Shown here: positions 20,569 through 29,589 of the stretch, piece after piece | How the letters are laid out: every line of letters begins with the position of its first letter | Numbering within the stretch: the first letter of the stretch is position 1 | IMG/VR virus record: IMGVR_UViG_3300042905_002313 | Location: 1-38,350 of that record | Reading direction: 5' to 3' (one strand) | From: a virus | DNA length: 38,350 nucleotides | Notes under the pieces: model-generated | The model's database searches: none | Told to the model about the DNA's origin: nothing | The model's input: the letters and a program-made list of their open reading frames with translations, nothing else | Made by a program: the position numbers and the translations under genes

Positions 20569-21692
20569 GATGCCTCCCAACGCTGGCGCTTGAAGGACAG
20601 GATCTCGACCGCCTCGGCGAGATCGGCATAGCACTGGATCGCAGCAGGTCCGGTGCGCGACGGATCGACCACAACGGCGATCACCGCGCCGTGCTGCTGC
20701 GAGGCGTACTGGTGCCGATCAGCATGCGGGTCGAGATATTTGTATCCCCGCGCGCGGATCAACCAGTGCGGACGATGGCTCTTGTCGGCGTCCTCACCGC
20801 TGAAGATCTCCCAGTGGTGCTGGTGACCCGCCGCCAGGATATCGGCTTCGCCCGCGCTGAACCGCGCCGCGCGCATGGGGCCGTGCAAGGGATTGTACAT
20901 CGACTGCCCCTTGAAATCATGCGCCGCCCATATCCGCACGACATGCTCGCCCGCCGCGACTTCGAACTTCGCCGACCAGTCCTCCAGCGCCGCCGAGCCG
21001 CGTGCCATCCAGTCGAGCGGGTCGCCCTGGCCGTGAGACTGCGACCAGATGTCGTGGTTACCTTTCAACAACATCAGCCACGGCACCGCGCGGAAATACC
21101 ATTCCGCGAGCTTCCACGCGCGGTCGCGCGTGACATCCTGATGCGCGTAGAGACGCTGGAGCTTGCCCGACCAGTTGTTCGTGACATCGCCGAGCATCAC
21201 GCCATGCACATGCGGCGTGCTCATAAGCGCCACATCGCGGCGCAGCAGCGGCCAGTTGCAGCCGTTATCGTCCAAGTGCGGGTCGCCCACGAAGGCCAGC
21301 AGATACGGTCCGGGATCGCGTAGAGCAAAGCGCATCCACCGCTTCGCCTCTGCGTTCTCGGCGCGCCGCTCGAAACGCTCGCTCAGCTGCTCGATCAGCT
21401 GCTCGACCGGCACATCATCAGCCGGGATCGTCGGCGGATCGAAGCGCGGCGCAGGTGCGGGTTGCGGCACTCCCCATTCGACGCGCCGCCCGGCGGCGGT
21501 CTCGATGCGGGCGATGTCGTCGGCGCTGTACGAGGAATGCTTGATCCCGAGGCGCTGCCATGCGGTGCGGATCGCTGACTGCTGGCCCCTGCGCGCGACC
21601 ACGCCCATCGGCGTGCAGCCATCGCGCAACGCTTGCTCGATAGCCTCGATGCGGCGCAGGGCCTCGTGGCGGGAGATCGGCGGCGTCGGCAT
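20499..21692 (-). CDS. Metallophosphoesterase with N-terminal HTH region (397 aa)
   Basis: Metal-binding blocks are VGDPHL (D137, H139), LGDV (D169), GNHD (211-214), AAHDFKG (257) and AGHQHH (288-293): a complete calcineurin-like phosphoesterase. The first about 70 residues (HEALRRIEAIEQALRDGCTP..., RTAWQRLGI) resemble a homeodomain-like HTH, so it may act on or be tethered to DNA. Candidate activities are nuclease or phosphatase; the lysis-region position gives no further hint. Start overlaps the upstream stop (TGATG). Confidence 0.85.
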   Translation of the reverse strand: MPTPPISRHEALRRIEAIEQALRDGCTPMGVVARRGQQSAIRTAWQRLGIKHSSYSADDIARIETAAGRRVEWGVPQPAPAPRFDPPTIPADDVPVEQLIEQLSERFERRAENAEAKRWMRFALRDPGPYLLAFVGDPHLDDNGCNWPLLRRDVALMSTPHVHGVMLGDVTNNWSGKLQRLYAHQDVTRDRAWKLAEWYFRAVPWLMLLKGNHDIWSQSHGQGDPLDWMARGSAALEDWSAKFEVAAGEHVVRIWAAHDFKGQSMYNPLHGPMRAARFSAGEADILAAGHQHHWEIFSGEDADKSHRPHWLIRARGYKYLDPHADRHQYASQQHGAVIAVVVDPSRTGPAAIQCYADLAEAVEILSFKRQRWEASCRGERASTTTPTGKRQRRTPAK

Positions 21693-21961
21693 CAGATGCC
21701 CCCGCGCGTGAACTCGCGCCACGCTCGACCATCCGCCGCGACACATGCGCGACCGGTCGGCGACACGACCAGCACGGTCCATGTCGAGCCGTCGCGAGCG
21801 GTGTAGATCAACACGCGGCCGTTTCGCATGTCGCCAGACGCGGCGGGCGTCTCGCGATGCTCATCGCGCAGGATCTTGTCGAGATCCTCCAACGGCGCGC
21901 AGACGGAGGCGTTGGCGATTGCTGGCGTCGCCGCCAGCAAGAGGGCGACGAACGCGCGCAT
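21692..21961 (-). CDS. Secreted hypothetical protein with signal peptide (89 aa)
   Basis: MRAFVALLLAATPAIANASV is a typical Sec signal with an A-x-A cleavage site near residue 18-20. The mature part (CAPLEDLDKILRDEH..., ...VLVVSPTGRACVAADGRAWR) has two Cys that may form a disulfide. It is located between lysis-type genes and could be a periplasmic lysis accessory; it lacks a lipobox and is not a clear spanin. Confidence 0.75.
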   Translation of the reverse strand: MRAFVALLLAATPAIANASVCAPLEDLDKILRDEHRETPAASGDMRNGRVLIYTARDGSTWTVLVVSPTGRACVAADGRAWREFTRGGI

Positions 21962-21964
21962 GAA

Positions 21965-22180
21965 TCACCTCAGAGGTAGGAATGGAAGGAGCTTGATTGC
22001 GATGGCCGAGATGGAGCCGGAGATCGCCCCGACGGCTACCAGCACCCGCCAGCCGCCGCCCGCTGCGTCGAGAGCGGATCGCACGGCTTTCAGGTCGGCG
22101 GACATGGCATCCACGCTTCGAGTAAGATTTTTTACTTCAGCCTCTAAGCGGCCGAATTCGCGCGGGTCTATCTCGCTCAT
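21965..22180 (-). CDS. Coiled-coil plus membrane-anchor protein, holin-like (71 aa)
   Basis: A coiled-coil N-terminus (FGRLEAEVKNLTRSVDAMSA) and a C-terminal hydrophobic span (WRVLVAVGAISGSISAIAIK, then LLPFLPLR) are typical of XhlA-like holin accessory proteins. Overlaps the fiber gene stop by ATGA. With the 3TM holin and the M15 endolysin it makes a plausible lysis cluster. Confidence 0.72.
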   Translation of the reverse strand: MSEIDPREFGRLEAEVKNLTRSVDAMSADLKAVRSALDAAGGGWRVLVAVGAISGSISAIAIKLLPFLPLR

Positions 22181-23058
22181 GGGGCGATCTCGGTGACCAT
22201 CAGCGACGACGCGGCGACGCCGTCGAAGAGTTGGGTGCCGCTGTTGTTGGCGTTCATGTAGATCGTTGCCGATGAGGCAGGACCGGCGCGGAACTTGAAG
22301 GTCGTCGCGCTCGTCGTGCCTGCGGTCATGCGATGCCGCAACACACCAACGGCTGGAGCAACCAACGCAGGGGCAGGCATTACCCCGGCTGCGATGGCAT
22401 TCGCCGTGCTGTCCTGATGCAGATGCGTGACGATATTCTGGCCGCTATTTGTAGTCAGGAGAACAGCAGCCTCGATCAGCAGGATATTGCTGGAGCTTGA
22501 AGGCGTTATGGTGACCGTCAAGAACTCCACGCCCTCGGTGTTTTGCGGCTTCGTGTTGTCGTATGGCGTTGTAGTCGTGCCGCTGACCACCGACGACGAT
22601 GTCGAAATGACCTGTTGCAGCAGCTTGCCGCTGGTGATCGTCGCGCGCTTCAGTTTGTTGCTGTCGCTCGCATCGAGGATCAACACCTGATCGCTCGCGG
22701 CGAACGTCACCGACGCCGGGCTGATGTTCGCCAACTTCGCGGGCGTCAACGCGCGCGTGTCGTCGGTGCCGTTGTTGGTTTCGGTCTGCGTCGCGATCTC
22801 GATGCGCCCGGCGGCGCTCTCGGTTGCATCAGCAACCCCGAGGTTCGTGCGCGCTGCGCTCTCGGTCGATGCGCCGGTGCCGCCGTTTGCCACCGAGAGC
22901 GGGATCGCTGCGGGACCGCTGGTGATGGTCGAGAGGTTGAGATGCGTGAGCAGCGCGTTGAATTTGTCCACCAGATCGGCCAGTTCCGGCCGAGCCTGTT
23001 TTGGATCGTCGGTCGCTGCGTCGAGGTAGACCTTCGTCGCGGATGCCGGGAGCGTCAT
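22177..23058 (-). CDS. Tail fiber protein (293 aa)
   Basis: Carries the fiber signatures VANGGTGASTESAARTNLG (57-75) and GRIEIATQTETNNGTDDTRA followed by LTPAKLA (84-110). A Thr/Ser/Val-rich beta region follows that ends MVTEIAP. It is coupled to the tail tip gene upstream. In related phages such proteins form trimeric fibers attached to the tail tip and contact the host. Confidence 0.87.
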   Translation of the reverse strand: MTLPASATKVYLDAATDDPKQARPELADLVDKFNALLTHLNLSTITSGPAAIPLSVANGGTGASTESAARTNLGVADATESAAGRIEIATQTETNNGTDDTRALTPAKLANISPASVTFAASDQVLILDASDSNKLKRATITSGKLLQQVISTSSSVVSGTTTTPYDNTKPQNTEGVEFLTVTITPSSSSNILLIEAAVLLTTNSGQNIVTHLHQDSTANAIAAGVMPAPALVAPAVGVLRHRMTAGTTSATTFKFRAGPASSATIYMNANNSGTQLFDGVAASSLMVTEIAP

Positions 23059-25862
23059 GCTTGCGGTCCTCTCAGTTCAATATCGACGGTCGCGTTGGCG
23101 AGCGTGTTGCTGGAGTTGTAGACCTTGAATTCAGCCGCAGGCTCGCCGTTCACCGTCTGCGTTTTCGAGATCAGTTCCCACGACCATCCAGCGCCGACGT
23201 TCTGGAGCGCGAGGATACGCGCGGTGCTGATCGCCGCCAGCTGGCCGCGCGCCCCGATCTTGAAATGCCCCGCCGCAACCGACGAGAACCACGACGCCGT
23301 CTCGGTCGCCGTGTTTACATCTTCATAGGTGTCGGTGTAGCTGCTGGATGAGATGATCGTGGTCAGGCCGGACAGGACCGGCGTCGTGTCCGCGACGCTC
23401 GCACGGATCTGGACATACCGCTTGCCCTCGGACAGCGCGAGCGCGACCCATGAGCCGGTGACGGTGCCATCGGCGGTCGTGCCGGTCTTCATTTCCAGCG
23501 TGACGGTGCCATTCGCGACCGCCGTCACCAGCGGCGTGAACGTCACATCGGCCCCGAGGTCGAGCACCGGCGTCTCGTAGCGAAGGGGACTGTTGTTGGT
23601 GAGGATATTGTCCCAGGTCGCAGGCAGCGACGACCATGCGCCCGGGAGGTTCGACCAGTTCTGCGAGGACGTAGCGTGCAGCGCGTTGTCGGTGTCGAGG
23701 AAGCAGCTGGTCTTCGTCCCCGGCCATGACAACGACTGCTCGATCCGCTGGAGCAGGACATCTCGCAGCGGCGGATCGCCGAGCACGGCGGACGCGATGA
23801 AGCGCGCATCGGTGCTTTCGTTGCCCGACGAGTCAACGGTCTTGATTGCGAACCAGTACGTCCCCGAGGCCAAGTCCGCCGTCTCGTAGGGCGACGAGAT
23901 CAACAGCCCTTCATGCAGCGCCGTCATCGAGGACCAGTCGGTCGTGCTGCTGGTCTTGTATCTGATCCGGTAGCCGCCGCCGCTGCGGACATCCGCCGGG
24001 ACGGTGGCTAGGCTCCAGGTGAAGCGCCGCGTGCCGTCCGCGATACGCGCGACCTGGAACGTGTCAGGGCGCGGCGGTGGCGCGCTCTTGCCCTCGACAA
24101 CATGGCCCGTAACGGTCACCCAGCCCGACACCACGCCGAGGCCCGAGATCGAGCGGACCCGCACATCGTAGGCGGTGCTGTCCTCGACCGGCGCGATGTA
24201 GCCGACCGAGACCGCCGCCGACGACAACACGCTATCCCATGTCGCCTCGGTCGATTTCTTCCAGGCCAGTTCGTACTGCGCCACGCGCGCATCGCTCGGC
24301 GCGGTCCAGGTCGCCTTGATCCGCGACAGGACCGAGCCCTCGGCCAGTTGCAGGATCTCGGCGTCGCCGGACGCCAGGACAAGCGACGACGGCGCGCTGA
24401 CGCTGAAGGGGTTCGGCAGGTCGGTATCTGGCGCGGGATCGATATCGACTTCGTCGGTGCCAGCGGTCCAGTCATAGACCGTGGATGCGATCTCTCGCAG
24501 ATCGAGATCGACGCCGAGACTGCCGTCACCGTCGGCCACGAAGCGCAGGCCGGTGACCTCGAAAGGCTTCGCCGTCCATCCCATGCGAATGTTCGTGAGG
24601 CCGACCACATCGCCCGGCACCAGCCGATACGCCGTCAACTTCGCCGCCAACTGCACGCTGATCTGCTGCCGCGCGCGGCTCAACTCGATGCGCGCAAGAC
24701 GCTGCGCGGTGGCGGCGCTGGTCGTGAAGGGGAGATCGATATCGCGCCAGAGCCGCTCGCCGCCGTCGTCGGTGACGGCGGCAGAACTGGACACCGGCGG
24801 GAAATCACTCGCCTGCCACTTGTTGTCGGGCGAGACGAAGGTGCCCTTGACCCCGTTCGCCAGATCCCGGCGGCTCAAGCGCGACGACACGCGGATCGGC
24901 CCGCGCAGATCGGCTTCGGTCAGCGTGATCGACGGCGCGGTGTATGCGCCCGCGAAAATCGACCATGTCCCACCGACCAGCGACGCGCGGCCAGCCATCG
25001 CGCCGGTCATCGAGGCGATGATGTCTCTGGGCCTCTGCGAGGTGTCGAAGGTGCCGTTCATCGTGTAGCGATCTTCGGTGCCGCCCGCCGCCAGCGTCAC
25101 GTTCTCGTCGCACACATTCGCGGCGGCGATCAGGTCCGTCTCGTCGATGCGCGTGGCGTAATCGACGCCCAGGCCGCGCACCGGATCGGTCAGGTAGTCG
25201 GCCAAGCAGAGCGCCGCGTTCGCGCTCCATGCGGTCGTGCTGGTGCGCGGGTCGTAGACCTTCTTGCCCTTGATCACCGCCGTGATGTTCGGAATGCCGC
25301 TCGCAAACAGGTCGGAGTTGTGCGTCAACCTGACGTACACACAAGCGCGGCCGCGCTGCCGGTGATCAGCGGTCCATTTGTCGGACGCCTCGGTGATGAG
25401 GTCGGCGAACGCCGTCTGCCCATCGGTGCCGAGCTTCTTCTGCACTCGGACATATCCGGCATACTTGCCGGTCGCGTTGCCGTTGCCATCAAGCGGGACG
25501 ACCTCGTCGTCAAAATAGATGTCACCGATCTCCTCGCACTCATGACCGGCGAGCGTGATGATCAGGTGCAGCTTGGAATTGCTGTCGGTGGTGTGCAGGA
25601 ACGTGATCGCACCGCCGGTCCGCACCTGACCATAGATCACGCGCCATGGCGTGATCGGCTCGCGCACGGTCTGCGTGCGGGCGGCACCGGCGAAAGGATC
25701 GCTGAACTTCGGCTGCTTGGGTTTGAAAATCGATCCGGCGATAGCCGAGAGCGTCATGGACACGGCGAGGCCGCCAGCTATCCCGACGATGCTCGCGACG
25801 ACGACGCCGCCAGTGCCGATTATTCCTGATGCGGCGGAAATTGCTGCGGCGATGTATGGCAT
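23055..25862 (-). CDS. Tail tip/host attachment protein, gpJ-like (935 aa)
   Basis: The start at 25862 follows the NlpC-like gene stop. Residues about 5-45 are hydrophobic (ISAASGIIGTGGVVVASIVG..., AGGLAVSMTLSAIAGSIF), like the hydrophobic part seen near gpI/gpJ. Then come tail-tip domains with TPWRVIYGQVRTGGAITFLH (about 72-91), a hub part with LADYLTDPVRGLGVDY, and fibronectin type III-like modules (ATWTAPSDARVAQYELAWKK and VRSGGGYRIRYKTSSTTDW). It forms the central tip and binds or senses the receptor. Confidence 0.9.
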   Translation of the reverse strand: MPYIAAAISAASGIIGTGGVVVASIVGIAGGLAVSMTLSAIAGSIFKPKQPKFSDPFAGAARTQTVREPITPWRVIYGQVRTGGAITFLHTTDSNSKLHLIITLAGHECEEIGDIYFDDEVVPLDGNGNATGKYAGYVRVQKKLGTDGQTAFADLITEASDKWTADHRQRGRACVYVRLTHNSDLFASGIPNITAVIKGKKVYDPRTSTTAWSANAALCLADYLTDPVRGLGVDYATRIDETDLIAAANVCDENVTLAAGGTEDRYTMNGTFDTSQRPRDIIASMTGAMAGRASLVGGTWSIFAGAYTAPSITLTEADLRGPIRVSSRLSRRDLANGVKGTFVSPDNKWQASDFPPVSSSAAVTDDGGERLWRDIDLPFTTSAATAQRLARIELSRARQQISVQLAAKLTAYRLVPGDVVGLTNIRMGWTAKPFEVTGLRFVADGDGSLGVDLDLREIASTVYDWTAGTDEVDIDPAPDTDLPNPFSVSAPSSLVLASGDAEILQLAEGSVLSRIKATWTAPSDARVAQYELAWKKSTEATWDSVLSSAAVSVGYIAPVEDSTAYDVRVRSISGLGVVSGWVTVTGHVVEGKSAPPPRPDTFQVARIADGTRRFTWSLATVPADVRSGGGYRIRYKTSSTTDWSSMTALHEGLLISSPYETADLASGTYWFAIKTVDSSGNESTDARFIASAVLGDPPLRDVLLQRIEQSLSWPGTKTSCFLDTDNALHATSSQNWSNLPGAWSSLPATWDNILTNNSPLRYETPVLDLGADVTFTPLVTAVANGTVTLEMKTGTTADGTVTGSWVALALSEGKRYVQIRASVADTTPVLSGLTTIISSSSYTDTYEDVNTATETASWFSSVAAGHFKIGARGQLAAISTARILALQNVGAGWSWELISKTQTVNGEPAAEFKVYNSSNTLANATVDIELRGPQA

Positions 25863-25863
25863 G

Positions 25864-26277
25864 CTAGACCGACCACGCAGCAACGATCCGATGCGCGGGC
25901 ACCATGACGAGCCCGACCTCGGTCGTGCAGGCCACACGCGACCCAACCACGACGCCAGCCGCCTCCACGCCGCCGATCTCGACCAGCGCCACATCGCCCC
26001 GCCGGGCCATCTTGACGTTGTTCATGGCCGGGCCGAGCGCCTTGGTCCACGCCGCCCGCAGCCCGCCATTGCTCAGCAGATACATGGTCTCGACTGCCCC
26101 GGCCTCGTCGCTGTACTGGCCGCGATACATCGCCGCCGGGTCAACGTCGGTCATCGCCAGGACGCAATCGGCCGCGAACAGGCCGCAGTCGTGCGTGCCC
26201 CATTGGAAGGGCTTGTCGCGCGCCGCCTCAAGCGCGGCGGCGAGCCTGCTAGGCCAGTCCTCTCGGCGGGTCAGCAT
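25864..26277 (-). CDS. NlpC/P60-type tail-associated peptidase (DUF6950-like, 137 aa)
   Basis: FQWGTHDCGLFAADCVLAMT (24-43) gives the catalytic Cys31 in the 'HDC..F.aD.v.' context, followed by ARRGDVALVEIGG and a late His (PAHRI). This is the small NlpC/P60-like (DUF6950) peptidase found between tail genes, comparable to lambda gpK. It probably cuts peptidoglycan during DNA entry. ATG 26277 is preferred over the upstream one because it forms a TGATG overlap with the previous stop. Confidence 0.85.
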   Translation of the reverse strand: MLTRREDWPSRLAAALEAARDKPFQWGTHDCGLFAADCVLAMTDVDPAAMYRGQYSDEAGAVETMYLLSNGGLRAAWTKALGPAMNNVKMARRGDVALVEIGGVEAAGVVVGSRVACTTEVGLVMVPAHRIVAAWSV

Positions 26278-26831
26278 CAGCGGCCCCACGTTATCTGCGC
26301 GTCCTGGAGCGCGGCGACATAGTCGAACCCGAGGTCGCCGGGGTAATCGATCGATTGATCCTCGGGAGTATAGCGCCGTTCGCGAGCCCTTTCTAGATCG
26401 ATCAGTTCGCTCTCATAGCTGATCGAGATTGTGGCCGTGGTCGGGCCGTCCTCGATGGCAGGAACGTCGAGCCTGCCCTCAAATTGTAGCACCGGGTCCG
26501 CCACGATGGAGCCACCCGAGAAGAAGGCGAGGTAGACGCGGCCGGTCTTGCCCGACCGCGCGTCCCCGAGGGCGGCGGCGAGCAGGTCGGACGGGATGCC
26601 TGACAACGAAACAGTCAGGCCCGAGGCCCGGATCTCGTTGGTCTCATCGATGCTGGAGATCCCGAGCAACGTTCCGACGCCGGACCAGGTCTGCCCATTC
26701 CAGGACAGGTTCCCGACGCCGGACCACAGACGGACCCAGCCCGAGGCGAATTCGCCCTCGAACAGCAAGCCGACCTCGACGGACGCGGCTTGCAGCTGCG
26801 TGATGACGCCAGCGGTGAGGTCGCGCGCCAT
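26277..26831 (-). CDS. Tail tip/hub minor protein (184 aa)
   Basis: MARDLTAGVITQLQAASVEV..., with LWSGVGNLSWNGQTWSGVGT, IDETNEIRASGLTVSLSGIP and YESELIDLERARERRYTPED. The 'W.g.gtl.gi....et.....g..v.lsgi' series is seen in minor tail proteins of siphoviruses and gene transfer agents, located before the NlpC peptidase. It shares one base with the previous gene's stop (TGATG at 26831). Structural role at the tail tip is inferred from order. Confidence 0.82.
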   Translation of the reverse strand: MARDLTAGVITQLQAASVEVGLLFEGEFASGWVRLWSGVGNLSWNGQTWSGVGTLLGISSIDETNEIRASGLTVSLSGIPSDLLAAALGDARSGKTGRVYLAFFSGGSIVADPVLQFEGRLDVPAIEDGPTTATISISYESELIDLERARERRYTPEDQSIDYPGDLGFDYVAALQDAQITWGR

Positions 26832-27439
26832 CAGATAGCCTCCACCGCCCCGAATGTCAGCCCGTAGATCGACGCCTCGTCCACCGACCACTCGGTGTCA
26901 TTGGACGCGAGGCGGAACAGCCCGACGGTGCTGGTCGTCACGACCACCGCGTTGTCCGCCGGGCTCTCGCGCAGCCTCGGCCAGATATCGAGCGTCATTG
27001 CGCCACCGGCGGCCGTGGCGTCGGCCAGCACCTTGTAGAGCCGAGCCGAGCCGCCAGTGCCGATCTGGACGTAATCGCCGCGCTTGGCCGTTGCGCCACC
27101 GGAGAACCCATCGACCGCCAGCGTCTCGCCGGTCTGCCCGGCTCCGTTGACCAGCGGCGTGCCAGCCCATGTTCCGCGCGGCGCTGCTCCGGCTGGATCG
27201 CCGAGCAGGAACGTGCCCCATCTGCCGCGCAGCGAAGCCAACATGCCGATCCATTCCTCAGCGTCGGCGCGCTTCATCGGCGGGAGCGTCACATCCGCCT
27301 CCCACCACGCGCCCTGGTGGCGGACCAGCTGCTGCTGGCCGGTGAACGGGCTGATCGACGCGCCGACGACATTGCGAGCGCGCAACGAGATCGACCGGAT
27401 GCCGGTGGACGGGATTGCGAGCGGGTAGGTGATCGGCAT
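26831..27439 (-). CDS. Distal tail / minor tail protein (202 aa)
   Basis: YPLAIPSTGIRSISLRARNV..., WWEADVTLPPMKRADAEEWI, LASLRGRWGTFLLGDP. The pattern resembles minor tail proteins that follow the tape measure and form the distal end of the tail tube. Length is normal for this position (about 200). ATG 27439 follows the tape-measure stop by 2 bp. Confidence 0.82.
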   Translation of the reverse strand: MPITYPLAIPSTGIRSISLRARNVVGASISPFTGQQQLVRHQGAWWEADVTLPPMKRADAEEWIGMLASLRGRWGTFLLGDPAGAAPRGTWAGTPLVNGAGQTGETLAVDGFSGGATAKRGDYVQIGTGGSARLYKVLADATAAGGAMTLDIWPRLRESPADNAVVVTTSTVGLFRLASNDTEWSVDEASIYGLTFGAVEAI

Positions 27440-27441
27440 GG

Positions 27442-29112
27442 CTAGGTTCCCATGGCGCTTGCGAATGTGCCGCCGCGCATGCGCGCATCGGCGACTGCAT
27501 CGACGGTCTGACGCTTGATCGCCGGCATGAGGGCAGCGATCTCCGCGCGGACGGTCTGGGCGACGCCGACCGAGATGTTGATGGTCTGATTTACCACGGT
27601 GCCGCCAGCGGATTGACCGTTGGGGATGATTTGCCCATGTCCCCGGGGCACGAACAGTTCCGGCCCTTCCTCTCCGACGATGATGGGCCGCCCTCCAGCG
27701 ACCGGCCCGCCATCGGCGAAGCCGGGCAGTCCAAGATCAGTCGGGCCAAGCGCAGCGCCAACAGTTGCCGTTCCAGGCCCGAAGAGGCCGCCGAGGAAGC
27801 GAGACGCCATTCCGGCCAGCGGCGTCGTGACCGTCTGCCGCAGCACCAGCCGCGCCATGTCCTGGGCGATGCCGCCGAGGACGTTGCGGAAGCTCTGGCC
27901 CTTGACGATGGCGTCCTCAAAGGCGCTTTCGAAGGTCAACCCCAATTCGCGCGCGATGTCCTTGGTGTCGGCGGATGTCCGATTGACCCGCTCCCATGCC
28001 TGTTCCGCCGCGCGGGCGTACTCGTCATGGGTGAGGCGTCCGGTGTCGAGCAGTTCGTTGAGCCGGGCCAGTTCCTCGGCGTATGCAACGGCCGGGTCGA
28101 TCTGAGCCTTGATCCGCCGCGCCTGTTCATCGAGCGACTGGCTGTGACGGTCTATCGCCGTCGTGGCGTTCTGGTAGTTCTCGGCCGCGCGGGCCAGGAG
28201 CGCGTTGTATCGCTCCTGGTCGATTGATCCGGCCTCCAGGGCGTCGCGCAGCATCACCTGCTGCCCGGCGTATTTCTCGGCGGCGGCGGCGACCGGGTCC
28301 AGTGACAGGATCGTCTGCCGGATCGCGGCGGAGTATGCCAGTTCCTGCCGCGTCGCTTCCTCGGCCGCGCGAGCGGCGGCGCGGACTGCCTCGGCTTCGC
28401 GCTTCGTCTTTTCCTCTATATCTTCAAAGTCTTTCTTCTTGTTCGCCGCTTCTTGGGCGCGCTTATCCTCATTCAGGATGAGCTTGTCATAGGTCGAAAT
28501 CAGATCGTTCAACGCCTTGATCTGAGCCTGGATCGCGGCAACCTCACGCGCAGACTGCCCTTCGACCACACCGCCGAACTCGGCCGACACGCCGCCAGCG
28601 AAGGCAGACTGCGTGCTCTCAAGGGCGCGCCGCTGCTCGATCAGATCCGCACGCAGGTCTCGCATGCGCTCGACAGCGATGATGCCCGGCTGCGCCGGGC
28701 TGCCCTCGGCTTCTTTCTGGAGTTTTGCAATCGCCGCCTCAAGCGTCGAGACGGCATCGGTCGCGCCTTTGGCGGCAGAGGCGGCTTCCCAGATCTTATA
28801 CCCGAGCGCGCCGATAGTGATGATCGCGCCGGCAATCGCGCCCCCAGGTCCGAACGCGCCGAGAAATTGGCTCGACTGCTGAGAAAATGCCAGCAGCGCC
28901 GATTGCCCACCCTGCACCTGGACAGCGAAGTCCTGCACTTGGTAGCCAGCAGACTGAAAGGTGCCTCGCATCATCCGGCCCGAGCCGGAGACGGTAGCCC
29001 CCATCTGCGATGCGGTGCGCTCAGTCTGCCGCATCGACTGCTGAACCGATTCAAATGCGGCGCGCGTTTCGTCGGTCGCCTGGATCCCTAGTTTCAGCGG
29101 CGGCACGGTCAC
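27442..29112 (-). CDS. Tail tape measure protein (556 aa), GTG start
   Basis: Helical N-terminus (AAFESVQQSMRQTERTASQM), a hydrophobic segment near residues 86-110 (GAFGPGGAIAGAIITIGALG), long Glu/Lys/Arg coiled-coil regions (about 190-400) and a C-terminus with lambda-H-like ADGGPVAGGRPIIVGEEGPE followed by LFVPRG. It sets tail length and is ejected with DNA. At 556 residues it predicts a short tail (roughly 80-90 nm by the usual 1.5 Å per residue rule). The GTG at 29112 overlaps the chaperone frame by GTGA. Confidence 0.92.
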   Translation of the reverse strand: MTVPPLKLGIQATDETRAAFESVQQSMRQTERTASQMGATVSGSGRMMRGTFQSAGYQVQDFAVQVQGGQSALLAFSQQSSQFLGAFGPGGAIAGAIITIGALGYKIWEAASAAKGATDAVSTLEAAIAKLQKEAEGSPAQPGIIAVERMRDLRADLIEQRRALESTQSAFAGGVSAEFGGVVEGQSAREVAAIQAQIKALNDLISTYDKLILNEDKRAQEAANKKKDFEDIEEKTKREAEAVRAAARAAEEATRQELAYSAAIRQTILSLDPVAAAAEKYAGQQVMLRDALEAGSIDQERYNALLARAAENYQNATTAIDRHSQSLDEQARRIKAQIDPAVAYAEELARLNELLDTGRLTHDEYARAAEQAWERVNRTSADTKDIARELGLTFESAFEDAIVKGQSFRNVLGGIAQDMARLVLRQTVTTPLAGMASRFLGGLFGPGTATVGAALGPTDLGLPGFADGGPVAGGRPIIVGEEGPELFVPRGHGQIIPNGQSAGGTVVNQTINISVGVAQTVRAEIAALMPAIKRQTVDAVADARMRGGTFASAMGT

Positions 29113-29251
29113 GACGTTTTCTCCCGCCGGATCTTCTCGTAGGCGATCCAGCCTCGATACTCGTCAACGGTCATCGCCATGACATCGGCGACGCGCATGT
29201 GGAGCCGATCCGCGAGGCTGTAGAGCGCCATCTCCTCGGGATCGGCCCTTA
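29109..29251 (-). CDS. T-part of the tail assembly chaperone, -1 frame extension
   Basis: This frame has no good start of its own. It is read by -1 frameshifting at G-GGA-AAC (29258-29252), just before the stop of the first chaperone (TAA, 29251-29249). The fused product gains LRADPEEMALYSLADRLHMR, VADVMAMTVDEYRGWIAYEK, IRREKTS and totals about 159 residues. This is the lambda G/GT arrangement directly upstream of tape measure. Confidence 0.85.
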
Positions 29252-29587
29252 GTTTCCCGCTCGTTCCTCGACGGTCGCCACGCGCGAAATCTCCGCCGCC
29301 ATCCATTGCACGATGGAAGCCGGACAGCGGCGCATGAGCGTGTCGCGGTCCTCCAAGGAGAACACCGGCTCGCCCTTCTCGTCGCGCGCTTTCATGATGA
29401 TCGCGCCGATGAGGTAGGAATGCGGGTCGTCCTTATAGCGGCGGGACAGCTCGCGCTGCTCCGCCACCGTCATCGGAGAGACGTAGATCGCGTATGCCCT
29501 CCCGTCCGGCTGGACGACCTCGGGCACCTCGATGCGGCGCGCGCCCATGTCGGCGGCGCGCGCCACCAGTGCGTCGATGAGCTTCAT
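29249..29587 (-). CDS. Tail assembly chaperone, G-like (112 aa)
   Basis: MKLIDALVARAADMGARRIE..., with GRAYAIYVSPMTVAEQREL and DDPHSYLIGAIIMKARDEKG, is typical of alphaproteobacterial-phage tail chaperones of this position. It coats the tape measure and is not in the virion. The end carries the slippery heptamer GGGAAAC right before TAA. The upstream in-frame ATG at 29674 lies in the tail tube gene and is not used. Confidence 0.87.
   Translation of the reverse strand: MKLIDALVARAADMGARRIEVPEVVQPDGRAYAIYVSPMTVAEQRELSRRYKDDPHSYLIGAIIMKARDEKGEPVFSLEDRDTLMRRCPASIVQWMAAEISRVATVEERAGN
29252..29258 (-). promoter_or_regulatory. Programmed -1 ribosomal frameshift site GGGAAAC
   Basis: On the minus strand the zero frame reads gcG-GGA-AAC-TAA. 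Slippage to GGG-AAA keeps both tRNAs paired and continues CTA-AGG-GCC into the T frame. The heptamer is a standard X-XXY-YYZ and differs from lambda's GGGAAAG in one base. Confidence 0.85.
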
Positions 29588-29589
29588 GG

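Noticed and set aside
24102-25829. Long plus-strand open frame (575 aa)
   Set aside because: Shadow of the gpJ-like tail tip gene; composition dominated by Arg, Ala, Gly and His as is usual for GC-rich antisense frames.
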